Assembly (NCBI GenBank): GCA_046533095.1
Contig: JAJQRA010000013.1
Span: forward strand, 1-21,595
DNA from: ZAX-1 sp046533095
Lineage (GTDB): Bacteria > Bacillota > Clostridia > Lachnospirales > Lachnospiraceae
Length of the DNA: 21,595 bases
Direction of reading: 5' to 3'
This document shows positions 15,360 to 21,595 of the stretch, piece by piece. The notes under the pieces are model-generated. The model searched no databases and had not been told where the DNA came from. It was given only the letters and a program-made list of their open reading frames with translations. The position numbers and the translations under genes were made by a program. Within the stretch, counting starts at the first letter, position 1, and each line of letters opens with the position of its first letter.

Positions 15360-15585
15360 ATGATTGATTGCCCGTTGTTTAATAAGGAAATAGAAGATAT
15401 TATATGTTTTGATATAAGTATAATAGCTGAGGGAATCGCACCAATGCATACGGCGCCTAAATCATCAGTATTTTTTGGTTATTGCGGCTGAGGGAATCGC
15501 CCCAATGCATACGGCGCCTAAAGAGATTACTAAAATAACAGGTTTTGCTAATATATGCTTAGGGTGTGAGAAACATAGGGATTAA
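15360..15585 (+). pseudogene. Small Cys-rich (zinc-ribbon-like) protein disrupted by repeat insertion
   Basis: Without a 61-bp insert the gene would encode 54 residues: MIDCPLFNKEIEDIICFDIS, then IIAEGIAPMHTAPK, then EITKITGFANICLGCEKHRD. The Cys pairs (CP near the N terminus, CLGCEKH near the C terminus) suggest metal binding. The insert duplicates 36 bp (IIAEGIAPMHTAPK region) with 25 bp of unrelated sequence between the copies. Because 61 is not a multiple of three the frame is broken. The length arithmetic fits exactly: 226 - 61 = 165 nt = 55 codons. Function unknown. Confidence 0.6.
15426..15522 (+). repeat. Two 36-bp direct repeats with 25-bp spacer
   Basis: Copies at 15426-15461 and 15487-15522 differ at a single base (A/C at position 15). 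Each contains the small palindromes ATGCAT and GGCGCC. Only two copies exist, and they lie inside coding sequence. Confidence 0.95.
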
Positions 15586-15694
15586 CCATCTAGAAATAGG
15601 TGGGTTTTTGGCGTAGAAAAAATATTTCAAAAAATACTTGATTTTTGTCATTGCAAAACACATAATTATTTCATGATAAAAGTGAGGTGAGGAA

Positions 15695-15781
15695 TTGAAC
15701 ACTAAAAAAATGGGTAGACCAACTGACAGTCCCCAAAATATTAAACTTCAAGTTATTATTCGCTACTCCGTATATAATTGA
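15695..15781 (+). pseudogene. Ribbon-helix-helix (CopG-like) protein stub
   Basis: A GTGAGGTGAGG ribosome site leads to a TTG (15695) or ATG (15710) start reading NTKKMGRPTDSPQNIKLQV, then a stop after 29 codons. KMGRPTDSP is the common front end of CopG-like RHH proteins carried by integrative elements; the helix-helix part is missing. Confidence 0.5.
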
Positions 15782-15789
15782 TATGTTGT

Positions 15790-15990
15790 AATTGGACGAA
15801 AAGATGATGGCGATAAGGATTATATTTCCGTGAAAGCCGCTTATAAAAAGTGGGACATATCATGACGACGGATACAAAAATTATGTGAAGAAAATCTTAT
15901 TGCCGGTACTGAAAAATTTGGTCGGGCATAGATGATACAGAAAAGCCTGTTGACGGGAGAGTGAAAGCGAAAATTTTTTTAACTTTAATA
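15790..15990 (+). pseudogene. Excisionase-type helix-turn-helix protein remnant
   Basis: Reads DKDYISVKAAYKKWDIS, an in-frame TGA at 15863, RRIQKLCEENLIAGTEKFGR, then a stop or shift, then DDTEKPVDGRVKAK. This is the layout of the short MerR/Xis-like HTH proteins common in Lachnospiraceae mobile elements. Two or more lesions show that it is dead. With the RHH stub it marks the residue of an integrative element left of the lantibiotic locus. Confidence 0.6.
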
Positions 15991-15999
15991 TTGACTAGT

Positions 16000-16031
16000 T
16001 CTTTATGATTTCTTTAAAATTGCCTGTTATC
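16000..16031 (+). promoter_or_regulatory. Regulator box and promoter of lipoprotein-regulator-kinase operon
   Basis: TTCTTTATGATTTCTTTAAA and downstream bases match the sequence at 18969-19000 in about 26 of 32 positions. Internal TCTTTA-type direct repeats about 11 bp apart fit an OmpR-family operator. TTGACT (15991) may be an overlapping -35; TTATCT near 16027 is the likely -10. Confidence 0.6.
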
Positions 16032-16071
16032 TTTAGTAGCGTAAACTATTTTTATAACAGGAGGATTTTAA

Positions 16072-16872
16072 ATGAAAAAGATTGTTTCTACCATGGTGGT
16101 GTTTCTATTGTGCTTTGGTATGTCAGGCTGTTCCTTGTTGGAAAACGAGATTGCTGACAGAAAAAGTGAACGTGAGTATTGCATCTTAAATGAAAAAAAT
16201 GCCACTATTTTTACTTATGGTGGTACGGAGTATGTTATTTTAGCTGATACGGTAGAAGGAGATTCCATTGGTGCTTGGGTTGGGTATATTCAAAAGTTTG
16301 CGGTGATTGATAAACAAGGCGCAGTGTTAGAATTACGAGAAATCGAATTATCGGAATTCGCTGCGAGTGCTTTGCCTGATGGAACGGCACACGTTGTACA
16401 GTTTTTTAACATTTACGAGGAAAGTGGAGATGGTCAAGGTCTTATTATTGATGTAGATGGCAGCTTTCATAAAGCAATATCGAAAGAACAATTAGATGAT
16501 AGTTTGGCGGTTATTTCGTATAAAGAGTGGCAGGACGTGTCCGATGGAGAATGGAAAATATCTGCTGGAAACTGTACCAACATCGTTTATAATGAAAGAG
16601 TCTATCAAATTACAGACAGCACGATAAACGAAAGCGAGCTTGATACTTTTCTTGGTGTGATTGGAACAGGCAAAGTTTTTGATTCCAAAACAAAGCTGGA
16701 AATATCAAAAAGCGAACTTGGAAAGATTGAAACCCTACCGGGAGAACTTTCTAAACAGGAGCGAACATCTTGGACTTATGACACGGTTTTTAGTATTGTC
16801 AATACAGACACAAACAAATTCATAGCGGTAGAAATAAATAATAAGTATCTTCGAGCCGATTTGGTGGAATAG
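16072..16872 (+). CDS. NisI/SpaI-type lantibiotic immunity lipoprotein
   Basis: 266 residues behind AGGAGG. The signal peptide ends in a lipobox, GMSGC, with lipidated Cys20, so the mature protein is anchored on the outer face of the membrane. The body has two similar halves that each open with a pattern like ILNEKNATIFTYGGTEYVIL and GNCTNIVYNERVYQI, as in NisI, which has two SpaI-like repeats. NisI (about 245 aa) is close in length. Such proteins bind the lantibiotic outside the cell. It is first in the operon with regulator and kinase and next to a LanFEG transporter. Family assignment rests on context plus architecture. Confidence 0.78.
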   Translation: MKKIVSTMVVFLLCFGMSGCSLLENEIADRKSEREYCILNEKNATIFTYGGTEYVILADTVEGDSIGAWVGYIQKFAVIDKQGAVLELREIELSEFAASALPDGTAHVVQFFNIYEESGDGQGLIIDVDGSFHKAISKEQLDDSLAVISYKEWQDVSDGEWKISAGNCTNIVYNERVYQITDSTINESELDTFLGVIGTGKVFDSKTKLEISKSELGKIETLPGELSKQERTSWTYDTVFSIVNTDTNKFIAVEINNKYLRADLVE

Positions 16873-16891
16873 AATAAGAGGTGGTGATTAA

Positions 16892-17551
16892 ATGGCGAAA
16901 ATCCTAATTGCGGATGATGAATCAGCTATTTTAGATATTATGAAATCAGGTTTAGAAAAGGACGGGCATATCATATCTGCTTTTGAATCAGTCGAAAAGA
17001 TAAGCACCGATAAATTAAGTTATTATGATTTGCTTCTGCTTGATGTCATGATGCCTGGAACCGATGGCTTTGCTTTTTGTAAACAAGTGCGTGGAATAGT
17101 AAATTGCCCAATTCTGTTTCTTACGGCAAAGACGCAGGAACAGGATATTGTCTATGGGCTTGCGCTTGGTGCCGACGATTATATTACAAAACCGTTCCGC
17201 ATGGCAGAACTTAGGGCAAGGGTCAATGCACATCTACGGAGGGAACACAGAGAAAAACATAGCGTATTTTGTATGGGAAATGCTAGGTTTGATTTATTAG
17301 CAAAAACGCTTTATATTCATGAAACACAAATGCCACTTACAAAGGGAGAATACGCTATTTGTGAGTACATGGCTCGTCACAAAGGACAGGTGTTTTCAAA
17401 AGAACAAATCTACGAGTCAGTATTTGGTTTTGATGCAGAGGGTGACAGTTCAACCGTTGCAGTGCATATTAAGAATATTAGGGCAAAGCTGGCTAAAACA
17501 AAGTATCAGCCGATAGAAACCGTGTGGGGAATCGGGTATAAATGGGTATGA
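16892..17551 (+). CDS. OmpR-family response regulator of lantibiotic locus
   Basis: 219 residues. Receiver domain: acidic pair D8/D9, phospho-acceptor D51 in LLLLDVMMPG, T78 in LFLTAK, K100 in DDYITKPF. Winged-helix DNA-binding domain (about 125-219) with TKGEYAICEYMARHKGQVF, VAVHIKNIRAKL and WGIGYKWV. Ribosome site GAGGTGGTGA. Its stop overlaps the kinase start by 10 nt. It most likely binds the shared box before the lipoprotein gene and before the transporter genes. Equivalents are SpaR/CprR-type regulators. Confidence 0.93.
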   Translation: MAKILIADDESAILDIMKSGLEKDGHIISAFESVEKISTDKLSYYDLLLLDVMMPGTDGFAFCKQVRGIVNCPILFLTAKTQEQDIVYGLALGADDYITKPFRMAELRARVNAHLRREHREKHSVFCMGNARFDLLAKTLYIHETQMPLTKGEYAICEYMARHKGQVFSKEQIYESVFGFDAEGDSSTVAVHIKNIRAKLAKTKYQPIETVWGIGYKWV

Positions 17552-18909
17552 AAAAAACAATCACACTAAAAGTGCTATTTACGCAATTTATCATTATGCT
17601 TATTTTGTTTCTGTTAATTGCCGTAGCTATCCCTGTTCTTTTTCTCTTAGGTGGGGTTAACTTTGGCTTGTTTACTCCTGCAAATATGAGTGAAGTTACA
17701 TTACAAAAAGCGCAAGCAGAGATTGCCACATCCAAAACTTTCACAGAGGATTCTATCCCACGGGGAATTGAATATGTTCTCCTTGACAAGTCACTATCTC
17801 TAATACAAACCGATATGAGTTCAAACGATGTGAAAAAGGCGTTATTCTTTGCAAAAGGAGAATATGATAATTCTGTTTTTAGTGAACGATTTGCCCTTAT
17901 TACAAGAGATAATGAATATGTTGTTTTAAAATATTTTATTAAGTCAAGTTATGCGTATAAAGAATTGAATGAATTTTTACCATCACCTGAATTATTATGC
18001 TATATCCTTATTGGGTTCAATATGATATTGGTTTGTATCATTACGTCCTTGATTTTTGCTAAAAAAGTAAAGCGACAGATACTTCCTTTATATGATGCCG
18101 CTGGACAAATAGGTAATCAAAACCTCGATTTTGATATAGGGCATTCAAACATACGGGAGTTGAACGACGTTCTGATCTCCTTTGACAAAATGAAAGGAGC
18201 ACTCCAAATTTCTCTCGAAAAACAATGGAAAGACGAACAGGAACAGCGTGAGCAAATTGCCGCACTTGCTCATGATTTGAAAACACCACTAACCGTACTA
18301 TATGGTAATTTGGACTTGCTCCATGAAACAAAGTTAACCACAGAACAGGACAAGTATATAGTGGGCTTACTAGAAAACGTCGGATACATGGAACAGTCGA
18401 TTAAAACATTGATAGAACTATCTCAAACCACGTCTGGGTATTCATTACAGATTTCTGTAATAGACACTGCTACTTTCTTAGAAACTCTGCAACACAAAGT
18501 TATTTCGCTTTCTGACCTAAAAGATATTCAAACAGAGTTTTCCTTTCATCATTTGCCGGCTGTCCTGCAATGTGATTATGGATTGCTGGAGCGTGCTATT
18601 TTGAATGTCATATCTAATGCTGTAGATTTCACACCTAAACATGGCACAATTTGCTGCGAAGCAAAGCAAGAAGGCAGTTACTTTATTTTTACGGTTGCGG
18701 ACAGTGGTAAAGGGTTTTCAAAAGAAGCCTTAGAGCAAGGAACAAATCGGTTCTATATGGGAGACCCAAGCCGTTCGTCCCGTCATCATTATGGAATGGG
18801 GCTAATGATAGCAGAGAAAATCATCGGACAACATAGCGGAAAACTAATCCTCGACAATGCAACGGATGACTTGCATGGAGCGCAGGTCACTCTTTTAATA
18901 CCGATATAA
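17542..18909 (+). CDS. Sensor histidine kinase of lantibiotic locus
   Basis: 455 residues with two membrane helices (about 11-37 and 152-172) around a ~115-residue extracellular domain, a HAMP-like segment, then HisKA with ALAHDLKTPLTVLYGNLDLL (His244), N-box NVISNAVDFTPKHG, G1 ADSGKGF and G2 HHYGMGLMIAEKI. It is thus a complete, EnvZ-class kinase. The extracellular domain would sense the lantibiotic or the envelope damage it causes. It is translationally coupled to the regulator and followed by a strong terminator. Confidence 0.93.
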   Translation: MGMKKTITLKVLFTQFIIMLILFLLIAVAIPVLFLLGGVNFGLFTPANMSEVTLQKAQAEIATSKTFTEDSIPRGIEYVLLDKSLSLIQTDMSSNDVKKALFFAKGEYDNSVFSERFALITRDNEYVVLKYFIKSSYAYKELNEFLPSPELLCYILIGFNMILVCIITSLIFAKKVKRQILPLYDAAGQIGNQNLDFDIGHSNIRELNDVLISFDKMKGALQISLEKQWKDEQEQREQIAALAHDLKTPLTVLYGNLDLLHETKLTTEQDKYIVGLLENVGYMEQSIKTLIELSQTTSGYSLQISVIDTATFLETLQHKVISLSDLKDIQTEFSFHHLPAVLQCDYGLLERAILNVISNAVDFTPKHGTICCEAKQEGSYFIFTVADSGKGFSKEALEQGTNRFYMGDPSRSSRHHYGMGLMIAEKIIGQHSGKLILDNATDDLHGAQVTLLIPI

Positions 18910-18925
18910 TATGAAGGTCGATGAC

Positions 18926-18960
18926 AACCGCCAGTTAAGTTACTGGCGGTTATTTCTTTT
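18926..18960 (+). terminator. Terminator after kinase gene
   Basis: AACCGCCAGT and ACTGGCGGTT (10 bp, 6-nt loop) are followed by ATTTCTTTTTTT. It separates the regulatory operon from the transporter operon, which has its own promoter. Confidence 0.92.
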
Positions 18961-18968
18961 TTTACTGA

Positions 18969-19000
18969 ATCTTTATCGTTTCTTTAAAATTACCCTTTAT
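18969..19000 (+). promoter_or_regulatory. Regulator box and promoter of LanFEG operon
   Basis: ATCTTTATCGTTTCTTTAAA plus downstream bases repeat the box at 16000-16031. TATATT (about 18999) is the likely -10. The two boxes imply common control by the OmpR-type regulator encoded between them. Confidence 0.6.
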
Positions 19001-19030
19001 ATTAAACTTATAGAGGAAAGGAGAATCTTT

Positions 19031-19735
19031 ATGGAAAACTATTTGATTCAGACAAAAGGTTTATGCAAGACCTTTAAAAAACAGATTGCTGTCAATAACA
19101 TATCACTCCATGTACGGGAAAACTCTGTGTATGGACTACTTGGTCCCAATGGAGCAGGAAAGTCAACGACTTTAAAAATGCTTACGGGGCTACTGCGAGC
19201 TACCAATGGAGAAATTTTATTTGCAGGTCACCCATGGACACGCAAAGATTTGGCTCAAATCGGAGCTTTGATTGAAATGTCGCCACTCTATGAAAATTTG
19301 ACGGCAAGAGAAAATCTGAAAGTACGAACCGCTACGCTTGGTCTGCCAGGCAAACGCATAGATGAGGTTTTACAAACCGTTAGTTTAACTGAAACGGGCA
19401 AGAAACGAGCGGGGAGATTTTCTATGGGGATGAAACAGCGACTTGGTATTGCCATCGCGTTACTCAATAATCCTCGGCTTTTAATACTGGATGAACCCAC
19501 AAATGGACTTGACCCTATTGGTATTGAAGAATTGAGGGAACTTATTCGTTCTTTTCCTCAGAAAGGGATTACTGTGATTTTGTCCAGCCATATTTTATCC
19601 GAAGTGCAGCAAATTGCCGACCACATCGGAATTATCAATAATGGTATTTTAGGGTATGAAGAGGAAATAAAACCAAGCGAGAATTTGGAAGCCTTGTTTA
19701 TGAACGTAGTGAAAGAGACAAGGGGGCAAGAATAA
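19031..19735 (+). CDS. LanF-type lantibiotic immunity ABC ATPase
   Basis: 234 residues from ATGGAAAAC, which has AAAGGAG upstream; an in-frame start at 18911 would run through the terminator and promoter. Walker A GPNGAGKST (38-46), signature FSMGMKQRLG, Walker B LLILDEPTNGLD, H-loop LSSHIL. The Q-loop position reads ALIEMSPLYENLT: a Glu replaces the usual Gln, the E-loop reported for LanF immunity ATPases. It drives export of lantibiotic from the membrane with the two permeases that follow. Confidence 0.92.
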   Translation: MENYLIQTKGLCKTFKKQIAVNNISLHVRENSVYGLLGPNGAGKSTTLKMLTGLLRATNGEILFAGHPWTRKDLAQIGALIEMSPLYENLTARENLKVRTATLGLPGKRIDEVLQTVSLTETGKKRAGRFSMGMKQRLGIAIALLNNPRLLILDEPTNGLDPIGIEELRELIRSFPQKGITVILSSHILSEVQQIADHIGIINNGILGYEEEIKPSENLEALFMNVVKETRGQE

Positions 19736-19737
19736 CC

Positions 19738-20466
19738 ATGGCAAATTATTTTTATTGCGAAGTGCTGAAAACGAAAAGATCTTTTACACAAAAATTACTT
19801 TGGATAGCCCCGCTTGCCACGATGTTACTTGCCTTTCTCATGGGAGGAACTTATAATCTTCAACCTATGAGCTTTTATTGGTGGTACGCATTCGTTTTAT
19901 GCGGATTTATTGCTATCTTATGTGGGCTTTCTATTCAAAGGGAACAGCGTGCAGGAAAATTCTATTCTATCTATTCATCGCCGATTATGCTAACTGAATT
20001 TTGGAAGTCGAAAGTAGTTGCTGTTTCAGTTTTTGTAGTTGGTGCAAGTCTGCTACTGGCTTGGTTGATGATATTAACAATACTTTTTGAATCAGTTCCC
20101 CATGTGATTTCGACTTTTCGTATGCTTCTAGGGGCTATTGGCGTAGCTGTTAGCTCTTTATGGCAGATTCCTCTTTGCCTATGGTTAGCAAACAAAGCAG
20201 GTATGTTTCTGCCACTTTTAGTAAATGCTATCGCCGGATTGTTTTCAACTTTCATAACAAATACAGCTTATTGGTGGGTTGTCCCATACACATGGACAGC
20301 TAAAATTATGGAACCTCTTACAGGCATTAAGAGCAGTGGAGAAATGGGCATTGTTGCAGATTACAACACTGCTCTTATCCCAATAATTTTTTGTTTATCT
20401 GTAGCACTTTTTCTTGTCTTAACAGTTATTACCTCAAAGTGGTTTGCTAGTCAGGAGGTGAAATAA
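19738..20466 (+). CDS. LanE-type (MutE/EpiE family) immunity permease
   Basis: 242 residues, six hydrophobic segments. The conserved front MANYFYCEVLKTKRSF, then GLSIQREQRAGKF and the C-terminal GIVADYNTALIPI region are typical of LanE subunits. It starts 2 nt after the LanF stop, with AGGGGGCAAG as ribosome site, and its stop shares an A with the LanG ATG. It forms the heterodimeric channel with LanG. Confidence 0.88.
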   Translation: MANYFYCEVLKTKRSFTQKLLWIAPLATMLLAFLMGGTYNLQPMSFYWWYAFVLCGFIAILCGLSIQREQRAGKFYSIYSSPIMLTEFWKSKVVAVSVFVVGASLLLAWLMILTILFESVPHVISTFRMLLGAIGVAVSSLWQIPLCLWLANKAGMFLPLLVNAIAGLFSTFITNTAYWWVVPYTWTAKIMEPLTGIKSSGEMGIVADYNTALIPIIFCLSVALFLVLTVITSKWFASQEVK

Positions 20467-21191
20467 TGGCGGTTATACGCGGTATACGCTCTGAATTTAT
20501 AAAACTCCACCATACTGCTTTTTTATGGATTCATGCTCTAATTCCTGTTCTTGGCGCAGCATTGTTTTTGCTCTATTTCGCTCTTTACTATAAAATCGAA
20601 ACTGATGTGAAAATGGCTTTAGTGTTGGAATTGACTTCTGTTGTATTTCCTATTATCATCAGTGTGGTTTGCGGAATGATGATAACATTGGAAGAAAAAG
20701 CAGGGAATTTTCAAGGAATGTTGAGTAATCAAAATGGACGTGCAATAACCTATCTAAACAAACTGCTTACAGCCATTCTTCTTGGCGGATTGTCCGTGGG
20801 GCTGCTTGTGATACTTACGCTGTGTGGCTCAACTATTCTCTCTTTGGTGCAATTACCTGTGAGATTATTCACCTATGCTGCCCTTGGTATGTTTTTAGGG
20901 GTTATTCCTCTGTATATCATTCATATGTTTTTAAGTGTTCAATGGGGCTTAAGTGTTTCTGTGTTTGTAGGTGTTGTGGAAAGCCTATTGGCTGTTATGT
21001 TCAGCAATGTAAATACAGGTATATGGCCTTTTATTCCTTGTGCATGGAGCGTCAAGATAATTCAAAACACGCTTTCTATCGTAAATATATCCGGTATGGA
21101 ATTAACTATTGTGACTGCACTTTCAATGATCTTTTTGCTTTTGTCTTTTATTTGGTTTCAAAAGTGGGAGGGCAGAAAATCATTTGAGTAA
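20466..21191 (+). CDS. LanG-type (MutG/SpaG family) immunity permease
   Basis: 241 residues, six hydrophobic segments. It begins MAVIRGIRSEFIKLHHTAFL and carries the intracellular EEKAGNFQGMLS motif that matches the one in LanE. GGAGGTGAAATA lies just ahead of the ATG, which overlaps the LanE stop (TAATG). Last gene of the operon, with a terminator about 80 nt later. Confidence 0.88.
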   Translation: MAVIRGIRSEFIKLHHTAFLWIHALIPVLGAALFLLYFALYYKIETDVKMALVLELTSVVFPIIISVVCGMMITLEEKAGNFQGMLSNQNGRAITYLNKLLTAILLGGLSVGLLVILTLCGSTILSLVQLPVRLFTYAALGMFLGVIPLYIIHMFLSVQWGLSVSVFVGVVESLLAVMFSNVNTGIWPFIPCAWSVKIIQNTLSIVNISGMELTIVTALSMIFLLLSFIWFQKWEGRKSFE

Positions 21192-21273
21192 AACAAATTT
21201 ATATTTATATGCTCCCTGTTGGTAATAAAAAAGCCGTTCTCGAGCAGGCATATTTTCAAGCTTAAATTTTTTG

Positions 21274-21317
21274 CGGTAGTTTTGAAATTACAATCAAAGC
21301 TACCGTTTTTCTTTTTT
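21274..21317 (+). terminator. Terminator of LanFEG operon
   Basis: CGGTAGTTTTGA pairs with TCAAAGCTACCG (12 bp, one G-U) and is followed by TTTTTCTTTTTT. The stretch 21320-21500 between it and the IS3-family gene shows no convincing ORF; it probably includes the left end of that element (around 21437-21480). Confidence 0.9.
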
Positions 21318-21504
21318 GAAAAGTAAAATAATGTGGGTGCATTAAGGTCACCCTTTTATGGATACGGCGGTATCTTAAGAGGTGTCACCATGTCATTTTG
21401 TTTTATAAAAACCGTCGCCATATGGTAAATGAATAGGTTATACTTAACTGGACAAATATTTGCCGAACGGGTAAAATAGGAAACATCAAAAACAGGAGGC
21501 AAAT

Positions 21505-21595
21505 ATGGGGCAAACGTACACAGACGAATTCAAGATAAAAATCGCGCAGCTACGAGAGAGTGGAAAAAGCATCAGTGACCTAATGCGAGAATACA
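21505..21595 (+). CDS. IS3-family transposase OrfA, N-terminal part (runs off window)
   Basis: ATG behind AGGAGG. The 30 visible codons, MGQTYTDEFKIKIAQLRESG then KSISDLMREY, match the start of IS3-family OrfA helix-turn-helix proteins. The gene continues past the window edge. Confidence 0.82.
   Translation, partial: MGQTYTDEFKIKIAQLRESGKSISDLMREY

Noticed and set aside
15426..15522. Two 36-bp repeats with a 25-bp spacer could be a minimal CRISPR array
   Set aside because: There are only two copies, the spacer is short, and the repeat encodes part of a protein whose frame is restored by removing one copy. No cas gene is nearby.
18911..19030. Upstream in-frame extension of the LanF ATPase by about 40 residues
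   Set aside because: It would translate through a terminator hairpin and the promoter box; the ATG at 19031 has a good ribosome site and matches the family's N terminus.

Overview
The window looks like an accessory, mobile-element-rich stretch of a low-GC Firmicutes chromosome, most likely Clostridia/Lachnospiraceae. This is inferred from AT-rich coding, AGGAGG-type ribosome sites, a clostridial agr-type peptide locus and the transposase families. Nearly every functional module here makes, senses or resists small peptides. They are separated by insertion-sequence debris and decayed genes.

Layout. 1-3270 (minus strand): a cassette bracketed by two inverted copies (about 80% identical by hand) of a ~92-bp multi-hairpin element. 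It holds short peptide ORFs with good ribosome sites and a secreted acidic protein joined, through three frameshifts, to a papain-fold (C39-like) cysteine protease. 3273-5522 (minus): a ComP/NarX-type histidine kinase and NarL/LuxR response regulator with a strong terminator. 5800-6670 (plus): remnants of an XRE regulator, an unknown gene with a poly-A frameshift, and a truncated IS256-family transposase. 6679-9490 (minus): an ABC exporter pair, a 48-aa Cys-containing peptide gene and a broken agrD-agrB pair. The peptide gene and agrD sit behind two promoters of identical geometry, each with a LytTR (AgrA-type) direct-repeat operator. 9640-10300: a five-fold 20-bp repeat and an IS30-family remnant. 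10361-12908: a stand-alone TipAS-domain protein and an AAA ATPase, divergent from a TipA-like MerR regulator; a perfect 14-bp palindrome lies in the intergenic region. 12938-14420: an IS256-family element whose transposase is interrupted by one TGA. 14470-15990: a graveyard of small element-borne genes (Cys-rich protein split by a 36-bp repeat, RHH protein, excisionase-like HTH). 16072-21191 (plus): an intact lantibiotic immunity and sensing locus (lipoprotein, OmpR-type regulator, kinase, LanFEG transporter) without biosynthesis genes. From 21505 an IS3-family element begins and runs off the edge.

How it may work together (inference): the right-hand locus would detect and pump out external lantibiotics, feeding back through its regulator on two promoters that share a conserved box. 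The TipA/TipAS locus would bind thiopeptide-like or other drugs. The agr module would make a cyclic peptide signal that, through an AgrA-like regulator not encoded here, switches on the 48-aa peptide and its transporter. The agr genes carry frameshifts and a stop codon, so the signalling part is probably dead in this strain. Many frameshifts are one base short in homopolymers, so sequencing error must be excluded before calling them real.
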